Positions 1 to 12,467 are shown, counted from the stretch's first letter. The stretch is 64,000 nucleotides of DNA from Polyporus tsugae (GCA_024305745.1 JAHRBS010000013.1:1736001-1800000), one strand, 5' to 3'. A program made the numbers and translations. The notes: generated from the sequence alone by a model not told the origin.

Positions 1-1098
1 GCTCGAGGGATCCGAGGGGACCCATGGCACCGATAGATGCGGGTTACCCCCTATGGCCTTGCAGTTCTTCGTCGATGGGTAAGCGACCAGCCAAGCACCT
101 CCAGTGTGTTCGGGAATACTCACCAGAGCCAGCAACGAGGAAGCCGCTGCAACATACAACCCCGACCTCCTTCCATTTTTCAACCGGAGTGGCCAGCGAC
201 ACAGGCAAGTACCTACAGTGCAAGTTCAATACAAGTTAGCTGAATACTCGAACCTCCAGCATACAGAACATGTTCCAGTTCGATGCGGATCACGTCCTGG
301 ACGTGCATGAAGCTCGCTTTTACCCGTTCGACACTTACCTCCTCACGACCTCGGTACGGGCAGTGTCGACCGCCGACAACGCAACCTTGCCCATCCAGTC
401 GTTAGGCACGGTTTCGCTCACGTCCAACTTCGAGACGATCTCCAACGACGTGGCGAGTTTTGTCACCGCCTCGAACGGATCGGAGTCGACGGTACCCGCG
501 AGGGATCTAAACCTCCGAATTACTAGGCCTGTGGAGGCCCGGGCGTACGCGTTGCTTCTGTTCGGGTCCAGCTGGATGCTCGCACACGCGACCATGTGTC
601 TGGTAGTACTCGGTTGGCGCGCGGATCGCCAGGAGAAGATGTTGCAGTACCTGGTTGTCGCCTTCGCAATTACGTTGCTCATACCGCAGATGCGTAACGC
701 GATGCCTGACGCTCCCGGTTTTGATGGTGAGTGTACGACGTGTAATCCAGCGGCGATCTCTTTACTGACGGTTCTGATTCCGTACCGCAGGCGTCCTGAT
801 TGGTGAGTTCTAAAACCGTTGTTGACTGGGGAAAAAGGGCCGTGAACACGTACTAACCAAGGTCGCAGATGCTATCGGCTTTTTTCCTCAGATGCTAGTT
901 TGTGGCGTATCAGCCATCATACTCTTCAGCATGATGGTAAAGAGGGAGTTACAGTACCTCGACGCCCCCTCGCCTCCAGTCGACTTCAAAAAAGAAGCAC
1001 CTGCGGCTTTGTCGATTGGCCTTCAGAGGATGCGAAGAGGAGGATCCTCCGTGGATATCAGTCATTTCCGAAACCTAAGTCGTATGCCTAGAATGTAG
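1..1098 (+). CDS. DUF4436-like membrane protein, 5' partial
   Basis: Only the 3' part is present. The main exon runs from about 261 to 726, a 12-nt micro-exon follows at about 791-802, and the last exon ends at 1098. Joining them gives GFDGVLIDAIGFFPQ without a frame break. The protein has a soluble part (FYPFDTYLLTTS), a predicted helix (ALLLFGSSWMLAHATMCLVV), a second around LQYLVVAFAITLLIPQ, the conserved-looking stretch RNAMPDAPGFDG, and a final helix before KREL. This order matches DUF4436-type fungal membrane proteins as I know them; their function is not established. Upstream exons at about 1-206 look coding, but I could not fix their frame, and the true start lies outside the window. 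Confidence 0.7.
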
Positions 1099-1580
1099 GA
1101 GATCGAGATCTTGTGTAGTCGGCATATGTTTCGGACACGTAAATCCTTGTACACCTGGACTGTTGTAGACCGGACTGTTTTCAATGTTGTACATCGCACT
1201 ATAGTTATCACGTTTGGAAGTCAAATCTGAACAAAAAATCCCCGCTGTACGCTTAAATCTTACCATACATGCATGCAGTTGGAATATAGAGTAGCAGTCG
1301 ATAGGTTTTCAACGTCAACGTCGAGGTGGCGGACTCGGAGGTGACTGGTTGATCGTTGCCGTTAGCGCCCATCCATGCCGATAATAGGCACGTGACATGA
1401 CGCACGCCACGTTCGCTGGTATTAGACGCCCATGTCCTGCTGTGGCACGTCCGATGGGAGGATGCTCACTGACCGTCATGTTCCCGTGCCCTGCTTGTCA
1501 TCCCTGCCGCCTTTAGCCTGCTTGTGTACCACCGGAGCGTTCGAACTCATTCCTTTGGAGGGTAGCTAGAAGTAAATACG
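1099..1580. other. Intergenic spacer
   Basis: It lies between the DUF4436-like stop and the derlin start. I see no convincing ORF, RNA gene or repeat; it should hold the terminator of the first gene and the derlin promoter. Confidence 0.5.
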
Positions 1581-2554
1581 ATGCCGGTCGGGGTTGAAGC
1601 TTGGGTCACTCAGATTCCGCCTATAACCAGGGCATGGCTTGCGCTCTCGGTGCTAACAAGTTTGGCAGTCGTGAGTCCCCTTCTTATGTTCACAAGAGCT
1701 GATGCAAGCGTATTTGTGCTTTATAGCAAACCCAAATGGTGACGCCGTTGCAGCTGTATTTCAGCTTCAAGGCGGCGTTCACGAATGCGCAGGTGAGCAT
1801 GTCCTTTGTGTACCAGCTTACCGTCTTTTGACGGTGCCAAAGCCGTGGAGGGCCTTCACCACGTTCTTTTATTTCGGAACGATATCCCTTGACTTCGTAT
1901 TCCATATGTTCTTCTTGTGAGTCGACCTCTCCCCGTCGCGCCATCCCGATCCGAAATGACATATGTTATGGCAGCATGCGCTACAGTCGGATGCTCGAGG
2001 AATCTTCCTTCGCGAACCGCAGAGCAGACTACTTCTGGCTCCTCCTCCTCTCTTCCATTATGCTTCTCGTGAGTCCAATCCCTTCCATCAAGGTCGCGAT
2101 ATCCGACCGCGTCTCTGTCGCCCTCCGGACGTTGACTGATCGCCCACCCTCTTTGCTCCGATGCAGACATTGTCCCCCCTGGTGAACATGCCCTTCCTCT
2201 CATCTCCGCTCGCTTTCGTGCCGATATATCTGTGGTCCCGGCGACACCCCTCAACGCCTGTATCCCTGTTCGGCCTTATCACAATCACCGCCCCGTACCT
2301 CCCGCTCGCGCTTGTCGGTCTCTCATGGATATTGAATGGCACCTGGAGAGCTGCCGCCGTAGATCTTCTAGGATGCGCCGTCGGCCACGTAGGGTGGTTC
2401 GTACGCGACGTCTGGATGCGCGAGATGACGGGCGGGCCGACCATCCTCAGCGACCCGCCAGAAGCTCTGTATGTTCTTCCTCTTGCTGACAAGTGACAAG
2501 ATGGCTGATCTTCATGTTTGCCGGGACAGGAGGCGCCTCTTTGGTGACGTTTGA
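1581..2554 (+). CDS. DER1: Derlin, ER-associated degradation membrane protein
   Basis: Derlins are rhomboid-like pseudoproteases of the ER membrane that help move misfolded proteins to the cytosol for proteasomal degradation. The product starts MPVGVEAWVTQIPPITRAW. It then has VTPLQLYFSF, the WR motif in PWRAFTTF, the family-typical join FHMFFFMRYSRMLEESSF, and several hydrophobic helices ending near LLGCAVGHVGWFVRDV. Five introns are inferred (about 1672-1725, 1791-1845, 1917-1975, 2070-2165 and 2469-2529). The last exon is short and ends at TGA 2552-2554. There is no rhomboid Ser/His pair, as expected for derlins. Der1-like versus Dfm1-like assignment is not resolved, although the short C-terminal tail favours the Der1 type. 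Confidence 0.9.
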
Positions 2555-3666
2555 TCCGAGATGGAGGATGTTTTGCACTGTACGATACATCGGTGGAAAC
2601 GGGGTTCCTTCCGCCGGACTACATATATTCTAACCATGTTCCAGCCCTCACGAAAAACACCGGTGCGATAAAGGTGCCAAATGAAGGCATCACACGTCTA
2701 AGTGCTTTATGACGCGACATCTGTCCTGCAGGACGACACTTGAATGACATATCACTGAGAACAGATCAACGTCTCCGCGGGGAGGAAAGGCTTCGGAAAT
2801 GGAGATCTGCTAGATATTTCACATAAGGGAAGTCTTTGGAACGGCGCTGTTCCTTTCCTTTGGACGATTTGAATACTTGTCGGACAGGCCTTGCCCTGCC
2901 TTGACCCGCTCTGGACTGACGCCTCTCCAAAGCCGTTTCGTCCTAGTGAAACTTTAATGGAAAGGGAGACGTTAGTTTCTCCGTAGTGTATACCTTCGTT
3001 ATCGGCTTACGACAATGGCCTGTGATGGCTCCATTCGACTGCGTTTGCAGCGAGCGCAGCACACCCAGGTACAGGTTCTTTTAAATTGACGTCCGAGTCC
3101 AGAATGACCCACTCGCCTGTGGGAAGCCATAGCTATCTTTCCCCCCTTCTCCTTGGAGCTGAAAATACCAATTGCTCGGCGCATACGGTGAATGGGAACC
3201 TCCTCGCAAATTGCAATCCTATATCTTATCATGGAGCGCACCCGGTGCGCATGCAGGCATGACATCCTCCAAGTGCCAAGTGACGGGCTTGCATGCATTT
3301 CAGACAGCGTTTCCCAAGCCCGTGTACATCCGCGAAAGGCATCCAAAGAGACGACTCGGCTTTGGATAATCGATGGTCGATCGAGAAGGCGGCAGGCACC
3401 ATGTCCGGAGGAACACGCGTGGTCGAGCAGACATGGTAAGCGATTCCGGCGCGAGGAAGCAGCGAAGTCACGGTATTAGCCTCCGATTTCCCGAAACATT
3501 GGACATGGAACTTAGAACGTCTCTATCGATGTCTTCATTTACGCGGCGTACCCCGCGCGAGAAACGCTGTGTAAGTATGGGCTGGCAGGACGGTACGAAT
3601 CTCAGATATCGATGTTACTAACCCGATTGTACACGAGCGGGTGGGAGAACGTGTTTCGGTAGCGCA
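2555..3666. other. Intergenic region between convergent genes
   Basis: About 1.1 kb between the 3' ends of the derlin and the thioesterase. Short open frames occur on both strands (for example 2999-3346 minus and 3172-3480 plus), but none has recognisable protein sequence or a consistent splice model. I see no RNA gene here. Confidence 0.45.
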
Positions 3667-4896
3667 CTATTCGACGTCCTCGCCTTCGGTAACGCGCTCG
3701 CCATCCTCTGAAAACTTCACGTCATTCTGTGATATGCGGTGGCGTGGCAAGGAGATCAGCATCGAAGCATTGCTGCAAGCGTGGCGCCACAAAAGCATGG
3801 GAAGAGGCTGAAAGCTCAGCGGCCAAAAGGTACGAACCTGGTGTCCCGCCGACTTTCCGACGTACTTGGTGTGGTCTAGCACAGTCGGGGTGGTAGTCGA
3901 GAAGTAAACGGGAGACATGACGTGGGCAGAGGCGTTGATCAAGAATGCAGGAGATGTCAGCGACGTCGATGCTGGCCACCTTCGATTAATGAAAATCAGT
4001 GGTGCTTACGGCCGTACGCAGCGAGCTGTCCCTGAGCGTTGTAAAAGTCGACTCGGGTATACGCAAGCGACTTGCCTAGTTTCAAAGATAAGGAACGCGC
4101 AAAGAAGGATATGAGACCGCGCAGTTAGCAGCCCAACACGGCGGGTGGAGACGTGAGTGCAACTCACCGATTCCCGTGATGACCGCCTTTGCTATCAATT
4201 CGTCTCCAACGCGGCCGCTCGGCTTAACAAAAGATGTTCCGATGTCGACTGACACCCCCGTCATGTAGTGACCTTTGGTCGCGACGGCGAGAGATCCAAG
4301 CGTGTCCGTGAGTGACATGATGAGCCCGCCATGCACAGTCTGTTATGTCTCAGTTACTCTGGGTACGTCCGACCGGTCCGTACGGGAATGACGGCGGACT
4401 TGATTGCAAATGAATGTTTGACACTCACGCCGACACGGTTAACTGGATATTAGGGACCAGAGCTGATAAGTACCACAAGTTTGAGACAGTAGGTGAGAAG
4501 CGGAACAGTCACTTACGGTTGTAGGGTTCGATCTTGAGGGACGCACGAAGCTCTCCGGGCTTGGCGTCCAATATCCGCAGCTGCAGAAAGAGGACCGGTA
4601 CAGTGCACAACATTCAGCGGTGGGAAACACGGAAAACAGACAATGGGCAACGCACGTTCGGGAAGCACTGTTGGTCATGCCCTAGAGGTGTTGAAATTTT
4701 AGAAAAGGGGGCTGCTCCGACGACACACAGGGTGCACTAGAAGCACAGCGATAAGAAACGAGGGCAATCACCTTTGTTATCCACGAATGAACGCCAGACC
4801 TGCCAGCAGTTTGGTAGAGCCCGTGAGACACAACCTTGGACGGCGCTATTAATTCATATCGCTTACCCGGCGGGTGAATTTAAGGCACGCAGCCAT
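3667..4896 (-). CDS. PaaI/ACOT13-type acyl-CoA thioesterase (hotdog fold)
   Basis: Likely hydrolyses acyl-CoA esters, as in the THEM2/ACOT13 branch of hotdog thioesterases. Translation begins MAACLKFTRR at 4896. Five or more short exons join in phase through RILDAKPGELRASLKIEP and NLNRVGTVHGGLIMSLTD to TGVSVDIGTSFVKPSGRVGD. The HGG in the second block and the following acidic/threonine positions are the hallmark of this family. The end is GERVTEGEDVE followed by TAG. The exon carrying NLNRVG is only 14 nt long; it was placed because it restores both the frame and the family sequence. Fungal homologues are often mitochondrial or peroxisomal; I see no clear targeting signal beyond a basic N-terminus. 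The exact boundaries of the first two exons are the weakest part. Confidence 0.82.
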
Positions 4897-6247
4897 ATTG
4901 TAGTTCTGCTTGGGTTGCAAGATGTGTGGTCGAGGTTTGAGGTTAAACGAATGTTGGCGTGGGCATGCGCAGTGCCGGTGGCAGCTTGCAAGAGGTGGCA
5001 GCCAGCGCCCGGCGTCTGAGGCTTTTCGGAGAAGCATCGGAATAGGTCACGTGGTAGGCAGGTTGGGTTGCGTGTGGTGCCCCGGCTCTTTTTCTCATCA
5101 ACCACACGGTCTGCTCGAGTTGCGCCAGGCCTACAGCATGCATTGCAGATACAGCCCTCAACACCATTTTCTTGCGATGGGTCTGGGCGTGTCAATATCA
5201 CGTTCCGCAGGTGAGTGTTTGCTACGAGTAACACCACAGTGCTGATGGTGATGCAATAGATAGTTATGTGGCCGCAAAAATCTCCAATAACAAATAACTG
5301 TCCATGGATGCGGAACATTTGTCGTAACGACGCCACTATAAAATGGATCGCCATCTTTCAATCTCTGTGGATCTAGATTCTGCGTGCAACTTCCGGTACA
5401 GTAAGTATGCGAAACAGAACGATACGACGCAGGTCCAAAGTTCATCGAAACGTTCATCACCACCTCCGATGGCCGGCAGTTATCTTATCTGTGACCGTAT
5501 CAACCCTTCCTTTCCCAGTCCCACAGGTTGCGGAACTGTCGTCAACTCCTGTCGGGCCGGGTGCGGAGTAGGTAAGTAGAGAACAAGCGATGCCACGCAT
5601 CCAAACGACGTGGACACTCTCGAAGAAAACACGCATGTAAGTGCCATATTATAACAATTTTCGTGGTAAACACTAACGCATTTTCCTTCGCAGGTCCGCG
5701 CGGCTCTTCCGCGAGCATGCCGCTGCAGGTCCAAGATAGGCGGGACCAGTTACTCGTCAGCGGGACATTACGCCTTCGAACGTCATTGCGGTGCCCGGTT
5801 TGTGCGAGCCCGAGGTACGTTGTACGCAGCTGCACAGTTCTCACTATGGGGTGCGATAGGGCACCGCCTTCGCCCGCCCTTTTTCCAACCTCATGGATTC
5901 CATCGGACCTGCGCTCCATGATCACGGACGTGGGCTGTCCTATATCCACGCCGTGAAACGGGTTAGTGTGACGTGCAAATCTTCCCTTCCGAATGCCGAT
6001 CCGCTGTCATTATTGTCTATCAAGGTCCGACCTTCAGATTGCTTCTACTGGTCCTTATACTCACAGCGCGCTTCCAGGAGTTCACACCGATGCTCCGAGA
6101 CGCTGTTTCTCGCCCGGGGCTAGATTGGAGAATGAGCGGGTATATAACAAGACAGCTTCTCTCGGACTCCTCAGTCTTCTACCTAAGAGACCTCCTCACC
6201 GCCCCTCCCCCTCCCCCCTCCCCCCTACCTAACTACAGCTGGCGGCC
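4897..6247. other. Divergent intergenic region, unassigned ORF fragments
   Basis: It separates the start of the thioesterase (minus) from the TmpA-like gene (plus). Fragments at about 5343-5950 are flanked by plausible splice signals, for example an acceptor at about 5693, but no chain of exons gives a recognisable protein. The last 60 bases before 6248 are strongly pyrimidine-rich, as is common upstream of fungal genes. Confidence 0.4.
6141..6147 (+). promoter_or_regulatory. TATA box of the TmpA-like gene
   Basis: TATATAA lies 107 nt upstream of the ATG at 6248 and is followed by a C/T-rich tract (6190-6232). Three other genes in this window have a TATA element at a similar distance. Confidence 0.5.
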
Positions 6248-8128
6248 ATGTCCGGCTCTGTCGTCACCCGCGACGAGAAGGCCTCAGGAGTTGCTGCAAC
6301 CACTCTTGCTGCCCCTCAGCAGGCCTACATCAACGCTGTGCCTACCTTCCCTTACATCACCGAGTCATCCCATGCTTCCTCCACGGGAGTCACTATCTAC
6401 GATGACAAGACAGAGTCGTCCGTCGAGGTGGAGAAGGGTGGCCCAATCTGGGAGGGGTACCTGGAGGACGAGATCCCCGAGAAGAACAACGGGCATTTCC
6501 TCCGCAACGTCCGTTTCCAGATCTTCTCTCTCTACCGGCGGTTATTCGGCATCGTCTTCGTTACCAACATGGCCATCTTTATCGCCGCATGTGTCCGCGG
6601 AGGCGTGAACACGGATGCCAATCACCTTGGCTTGATCACCGTTGCGAACCTCTTCGTCGCCATCCTCATGCGCCAGGCCTACGTGATCAACGCATTCTTC
6701 ACCGTCGCCTGCTGGACACCTCGCTCGTCCGTAGACATATGTTTCACGCTCATAACAAGAACGGTAGTTTGGGCTAACGATTTGTGCTTAGATGGCCCCT
6801 TTGGACCCGGAGGATTATTGCACGCGTTTACTCCATCGGAGGCAGTGAGTCCCAGATGTCGTTGATTCACTGAATGCATTGGAGTGCTGACCCTCGCACG
6901 TTACAGTTCACTCAGGAGCCGCGGTCAGCGGCACTGTATGGCTCGTCCTTTTCGCCGCCAAGGCCACTCAACAGTTCATTCACAAGGATAAGGTATGCTA
7001 AGAGCCCCCTTTGGCTGCGAACATGTCTCACGTGCCTGAAAGATTACTATTCCCACCATCATCTTCATATACATCGTTCTCGCCCTTTTGCTTGGTATGA
7101 TATTCTTCGCGTACCCACGCACCAGGCAACGGCATCACGACACCTTCGAGATGGTCCATCGGTTCTGCGGATGGACTGCAGTTGCCCTCGTGTGGTGCCT
7201 CGTAAGTTCAAATGCTCCGGCGCACGATTCGTTCTAAATCGTCTCGCGTTACAGGTCATTTTCCTCATCAAGGACTACAAGCAGCCTGGACAGACGCTCG
7301 GTCAAGCAGTCGTGCACGCGGCACCGTTCTGGCTGGTGCTGATCATAACTTGTTCCATCATCCTCCCATGGCTGCGTCTGCGCAAGGTCCCGGTCCGAAG
7401 TGAAGTTCTCTCCGAACACTGCGTGAAGTTTAATTTCGACTACGGTCAGTTGCCATCTCGCTTTTGGATTTGCCACCCCCGACGCATTCGCTGATTGTTT
7501 GACTGTTTCCGCAGTCGAGACCCAGCCGGGCCACTTCACCCGTATGTCGCACAGCCCACTTTTGGAGTGGCACTCCTTTGCGACGATCTCCGTTTCCGGG
7601 ACGAAGGGCCACTCCGTCATCGTCTCGCGCGCGGGCGACTGGACGAGTGAGCAGATCACAGACCCGCCCAAGGAGATCTGGATCCGCGACGTTCCCACCT
7701 TCGGTGTCGTTGCGGTCACGCCGTTGTTCCGTCGCGTTGTTCTCGTAGCCACCGGGAGCGGTATCGCTCCTATCGCCCCGGTCGTTTTCGCCAAGAAGGT
7801 GCCGCTGCAGCTCCTCTGGGTTGCGCCCAACGTCCGGAAGACCTTTGGCGACCCCCTAGTTGATTCGTTGATCGAGGCGAACCCGAACGCTGCCATCTAC
7901 GGTGTGTTTCGATTACTGGACTTCGCGTCCATATTTTGCTGACGTTATTGCTCCACAGATACCCGGGTGCATGGGAAGCCAGACATGGTTAAGCTGACGT
8001 ACCGCCTCGTACGTGAGTTCGACGCGGAGGCCGTCGTAATAATCTCCAACGAACCCTTAACGAAGAAGGTGGTGTACGGCATGATGAGCAGGGGTATTCC
8101 CGCTTTCGGTGCTATCTGGGATTCGTGA
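6248..8128 (+). CDS. TmpA-like integral membrane flavin oxidoreductase
   Basis: The protein has a soluble N-terminus of about 95 residues, several transmembrane helices (FGIVFVTNMAIFIAACV, SGTVWLVLFAAKATQQF, IVLALLLGMIFFAYP, FWLVLIITCSIILPWLRL), and a C-terminal reductase-like module. That module has an FAD-type segment (PGHFTRMSHSPLLEWHSFAT), a nucleotide-binding segment (VVLVATGSGIAPIAPVVF) and a C-terminal VVIISNEPLTKKVVYGM. This is the architecture of Aspergillus nidulans TmpA, a membrane oxidoreductase linked to conidiation signalling. The same module is fused to some fungal NRPS-like enzymes; here it stands alone. Six or more short introns were joined in phase, such as the 3' splice before the exon starting near 6902. 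The haem-ligand histidines of true ferric reductases are not obvious, and the substrate is unknown. Confidence 0.8.
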
Positions 8129-8773
8129 GTCTCGCCCGGTGCGACGACGTGTCAGTCTATCTGTGCTATTTCACACTCTCTAGACCATAGATTTAGATAT
8201 ACATATACATGCGTACTCTGACTGTATATTCACCATGTATTGATGCTGGTTATCCATGCACCTACAGTAGCCTAGATTCTGTCCAAGAAGGGAGCAAATT
8301 GATCCTGCTACTACTTATCTGCGTAGTTCAATGCTGTGGAGTGCGTTTTCCGGATTTCCGCCCAATTTGCAATTGCAAGTGATGTATGTCTCACCCTCGT
8401 ATCTTGGCTATCGTCGTGGCCGACGTCTCACCCGCCATGAGGCTCGATGTGCCTGCGGACCGCGAACTGCGACACCTACCAAAGCGGGTGGTGCCCAACG
8501 CTCAGCACAGCATTCAGGGGGTTGGTTCGTTCCACCTTGTCTCACTAAGCTCGAGTCTCGACCGCCTCGCCGGCCTCGGTAACTACGACGCGGGCGAGCT
8601 CGTGTTTTCCGGCTTTGACATGGACCATTCCCGCGGTCGGTTGGTATGCGGATCCCATCGTGTGCACAGTATTACATAGGCGGGCAGGGTTACGGCCGCA
8701 CCGGTGGCCTCGGCTCTCCACCTTGAGTTCTGGCAGTATCTCGTAGTAAAGACAACCTTGTACCGTTGGCATA
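8129..8773. other. Intergenic region with one short ORF
   Basis: A 97-codon plus-strand frame starts with ATG at 8386 and ends at 8679. It has no recognisable domain and no clear link to the following gene. Its many short hydrophobic stretches do not form a membrane segment. I did not call it a gene. Confidence 0.4.
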
Positions 8774-11312
8774 ATGCGCGTTGAGGAAGGATTTCAACCG
8801 GTGAGATGCGGCTGCGATCTTGATCTTTTGAACATGTAATATCGAACTGACAGACTGCCACGTCCTCTCTTGCGTCAGGTCCCCTTCGTCGAAGGAAATC
8901 CGTACACCACAGATCCGGCTCTTCCATCGTTGTTGAAGCGCATCCTTCCGCCGGATGTGTTTCAGAATGCTGACCGAGAAATGAAGCGCTTCGGCGGAGA
9001 AGTGTTGACTAGTGAGCCGTAGTATACCCACGTATCAAGCCATCCGTAGCATTAGAGCGACTGTGCTTGATGCATGAAGCACCGCAGAATGCTGACTCCG
9101 GACTGTTGATAGCGTTACGAGAGGCGAGCAAGCTCTGTACCCCTCCTCAGCTCGTCCAATACGACAATTGGGGTCGGCGCGTTGACGAACTCCGAACGTC
9201 CGAGGGTTGGCGTCGCTTGAAGGACATCTATCACCGCGAGGGGCTTGTCGCCATCCCATACGAACGCAAGTATCAGGAGCATAGCAGACCGTATGGCTTT
9301 GCGAAGCTCTTTCTCGCCGCTGCGGACTCCGATGTCGTGCGTTTGCTCTGTCTACGTTGACGTTTGCGTGCTCCTGGAATTGGCTAATTACATCAACTTC
9401 AGACCGATTGTCCCATGAGTATGAGCGATGGCGTCGCACGAGGTGGGCCCTTTATCTCCGGTATCAGGTTGAGCGTATCGGAGAGTGGTTGCTAGATTCC
9501 CAGCCGAAAGCTGCGTCCGCAAGATTTGAGTACCGAGCGCCGGACGGCTGGTATACTGGAAACTTGTTACCATCCCCGTCCTGGCGAACGTTCTCCGATG
9601 CATTATCCTACGTGATGGCTGACTCCTTGCCTGCTTTCTCACAGTGATTGAGCTCATCGGGTCCGAGGCACTCAAGCGAGATATCTTTCTGAGACTCATC
9701 AGGTTCGTCCTCGCTTCCTCCAGCCCTAATCAAATGTCCTGACGACAGCATTTGCATTCATCTCCATTTCCGCTTGTCAATTGAACATTGGTATCAGTCG
9801 CGACCCCTCGCAAGCATACACTGCCGGACAATGGATGACAGAGGTGCGTAGCAGTCCAACGGAAGATACCAGTGAGACGCGCTACGGTCTGACGTCATCA
9901 TCCTCTCCCCCTCCCGACCTTCAGCGTCCAGGAGGCTCAGATGTGTCGCGCACGGAGACTGTGGCTTCTCAAGCTCCGACATCTCAGCTCAGCGAATATG
10001 GCGCTCAGTACGAGCTGCAGGGATTCAAGTGGTTCTCTTCGGCGACCGACAGCGATGTCGCTCTCGCTCTCGCCCGTACTGGCCGGCCAGAGGACAGCTC
10101 CCGGGGGCTCTCCCTCTTTCTTATCCCCGTCCGCCTCCCGCTCCTACGCGCCCCGGATACTCCCCGCCCCTCCGCTGTAACAAATAATATCTTCATCCAC
10201 CGCCTCAAAAACAAATTCGGCACAAAGATCGTCCCGACCGCCGAGCTCTCCATCCAAGGCGCCCAGGCGTACCTCCTCGGGGAGCCGAACCAGGGCGTGA
10301 AGCTCATCACGCCCGTCCTGAACATAACGCGCACGCACTCCGCCGTCGGCTCCGTCGGGTACCTCCGCAAGTGCCTCGCGATCGCCACTGCGTACTCGGA
10401 GGTGCGCGCCATCCGGAGCGGCAAGCAGCTGCTGAAGGACACCCCGCTGCACGTCGCGGAGCTGGCGAAGCTGCATGTGCTGTATCGGGCGCTGCTGCAG
10501 CTGACGTTCGGCTCGGTCGTGCTGCTGGGCAAGACGGAGTGCGGGATTGCGAGCAAGAGCGAGGAGTTGAGGCTGCGGTTGCTTACGCCTGCGATCAAGG
10601 CCTTCACGGCGGAGAAGTGCGTGACTGCTATGGAAGAATGCATGGCCTGCCTTGGGGGAGAGGGATACATGGAGGAGAACGGGATCGCTAAGTGAGTGTG
10701 ATCATGACACGCAGTAGCATGTTGGGCTTTCGTCTCATGCCCGTCCGTGACAGGCTGATCCCAGACGGGGCAGTGGAGAAGATCTGGGAGGGTACGATTA
10801 CTGTGCTCTCCCTCGACTTACTTAGGGCCACCGAGAAGTCGCATGCTATGGACGCGTTCGTCGCGGTACGTAATATCGCGTTGTCGCCGAACGAGGATTT
10901 ATTTGGCTGACTGCATCCGTCGTAGTGGGCACATGCAGTTTTGAAGTTCTGCCCTGGCTCGCTCGCCGAATCGTTGGGCGGTTCTCTAGCCTCCCTCCGC
11001 CTCGCCCTTGATGAGATGGCCAACGCCTACAAAACACCGATTCACCCGCTCCTCCCTCGACCCGCCTTGTTCCTCTTTTGCCATGTTGCGTCCAGTCTGT
11101 ACCTCCTCGAACAGGCCATATGGGCTGTCAACACAGAAGAGCCTGCGGCACAAACTGACGTCGAGGTGTTCCGCCGCTGGGTCTTGGAAGGGGGACTCGA
11201 CGCGGCGCTCGAGACCGTTCGGAGGACCAAGACAGCACAGAAGGACCGCATCCAGTTGGATGCTGCTATCGTGTACGGACAAGGCAACATGCGTGCGACA
11301 TCAAAGTTATGA
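8774..11312 (+). CDS. AidB-like acyl-CoA dehydrogenase
   Basis: A flavoprotein of the acyl-CoA dehydrogenase superfamily, AidB branch. The N-terminal domain runs from MRVEEGFQP through an RDIFLRL region. The exons joined at 9402-9428 and 9646 give TDCPMSMSDGVARVIELIG, and the next join gives GQWMTERPGGSDVS; both are hallmark FAD-pocket blocks of this branch. The middle domain contains YELQGFKWFSSATDSDVALA. The C-terminal helical domain includes NITRTHSAVGSVGYLRK, CLGGEGYMEENGIAKL and IPDGAVEKIWEGTITVLS, then an extra C-terminal helical segment to SKL. E. coli AidB binds DNA and is induced by alkylation damage; fungal relatives are usually annotated only as acyl-CoA dehydrogenases. The C-terminal SKL tripeptide is a canonical peroxisomal targeting signal (PTS1), which favours a peroxisomal acyl-CoA or related substrate here. 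About six introns. Confidence 0.87.
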
Positions 11313-11500
11313 ACAAGATGGTTCGGACCGGAATATGTTATACGTTCCTTGGAGTTATACTATAACCACAGGGACAACGGATTGGCAGTGTATGATAGTT
11401 CCGCCACCTGAGTCGGCGGAATGACCTGTACCGCAATGTAAATTACAATGTAAATTTGACATACACCTGCACCTCTTCAAGACAAGGAAGGTATTTGGGG

Positions 11501-12308
11501 CTAACTGTCGTAGGGCACGAGATGGCAGCTGCGAACACGGGTAAGTGCCGACGTTCTAGCTGGCAAGGGCGAGTCTTACCCTAGGAGACCTCGTCCACCC
11601 CATCCTCGCCTTGGAATGAACGTTAGCTTCACTTTTTCGTTGTTGGATCGGAGGACTTCGATCCCTATTTGTTGCTGCGTGACAGAAAACAGATCTTAGT
11701 CCCAGGTGGGGGGCGGAATTTGAAACACAACTTACATCCTCATGGGTCGCTACTAGCTCTGATAATGGTTGCAATGAGGACGACGTGAATGACGTCTTGG
11801 TAAGAGGTCCAAAGGACAGAACAAGATCGTCTCGTCGCAATCCCTACGAGATAATCAATTCCGGTAAGTAGAATGACACGGAAAGTTAAAAGGAACGTAC
11901 CGCTGATGCAGCCGGGCTACCGGGGGCAACGCCATCGACTTTTGCGAATGGTCCAGAAACTATACCAGGGGTATCGAGTGCGGCAGTACTGGGCAGAGGC
12001 TCCCTTGCAAGAGTAGTAGGATCGTAAACGGTTTGTAGAGCAAGCCCAATGTCGTTCATCAGTGCGTCCCTGTCGTTCCTAAGCTCGATGATCTTGACGC
12101 GGGCATGGCGGACGGCCCAGATGTCGATGTCCGCCCGAGGGAAGCCGTCTGGATCGACGAGAGGGGTGTCCATGTTTACGCCATCGCTCTGCAGGATGGA
12201 AAACTGTGTCTCCATCTCCTCCTCGATAGCGTCCTTGCGCGCCATGAGGTCGCGAACATGTGCGGCAGATGGAGTATTGTTCATTCGTGGTGGTAGCGTA
12301 AATCCCAT
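11501..12308 (-). CDS. NAS2: 26S proteasome assembly chaperone Nas2/PSMD9
   Basis: Nas2 (human PSMD9/p27) escorts Rpt5 during assembly of the proteasome regulatory particle. The N-terminal Nas2 domain holds VRDLMARKDAIEEEMETQF, SDGVNMDTPLVDPDGFPRAD and ARVKIIELRNDRDALMNDI. A linker leads to the C-terminal PDZ domain: FAKVDGVAPGSPAAS, then a GLRRDDLVLSFGP-type carboxylate loop, and FIPRRGWGGRGLLGCHLVP. Three introns are inferred; the last joins at LLG/CHLVPYDS before TAG at 11501-11503. ATG at 12308 gives MGFTLPPR; the next methionine (MNNTPS, 12281) is an alternative start. The 5' end lies about 215 nt from the ALG6 start, so the two genes may share a bidirectional promoter. Confidence 0.9.
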
Positions 12309-12467
12309 TACAGATGGTGGGAGAGGGAGAGGAAGAAGAGGTGGCCCGGTGCGGCTCCCCTGCCATGCTTACGCGGCCGAGATTCAGATCCAATTATGGA
12401 AATGTGCCGTAAATGTCCCGCTGCACGTCGCGCTCTCTGCCGGTAAGTTAAACCCCTCCCCTTCCTT

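Noticed and set aside
5343..6123. A gene between the thioesterase and the TmpA-like gene
   Set aside because: Several short frames have plausible splice signals, but no combination gave a continuous or recognisable protein.
8386..8679. A 97-codon gene upstream of the AidB-like gene
   Set aside because: It has an ATG and stop but no recognisable domain or splice link, and the leader upstream of 8774 does not require it.
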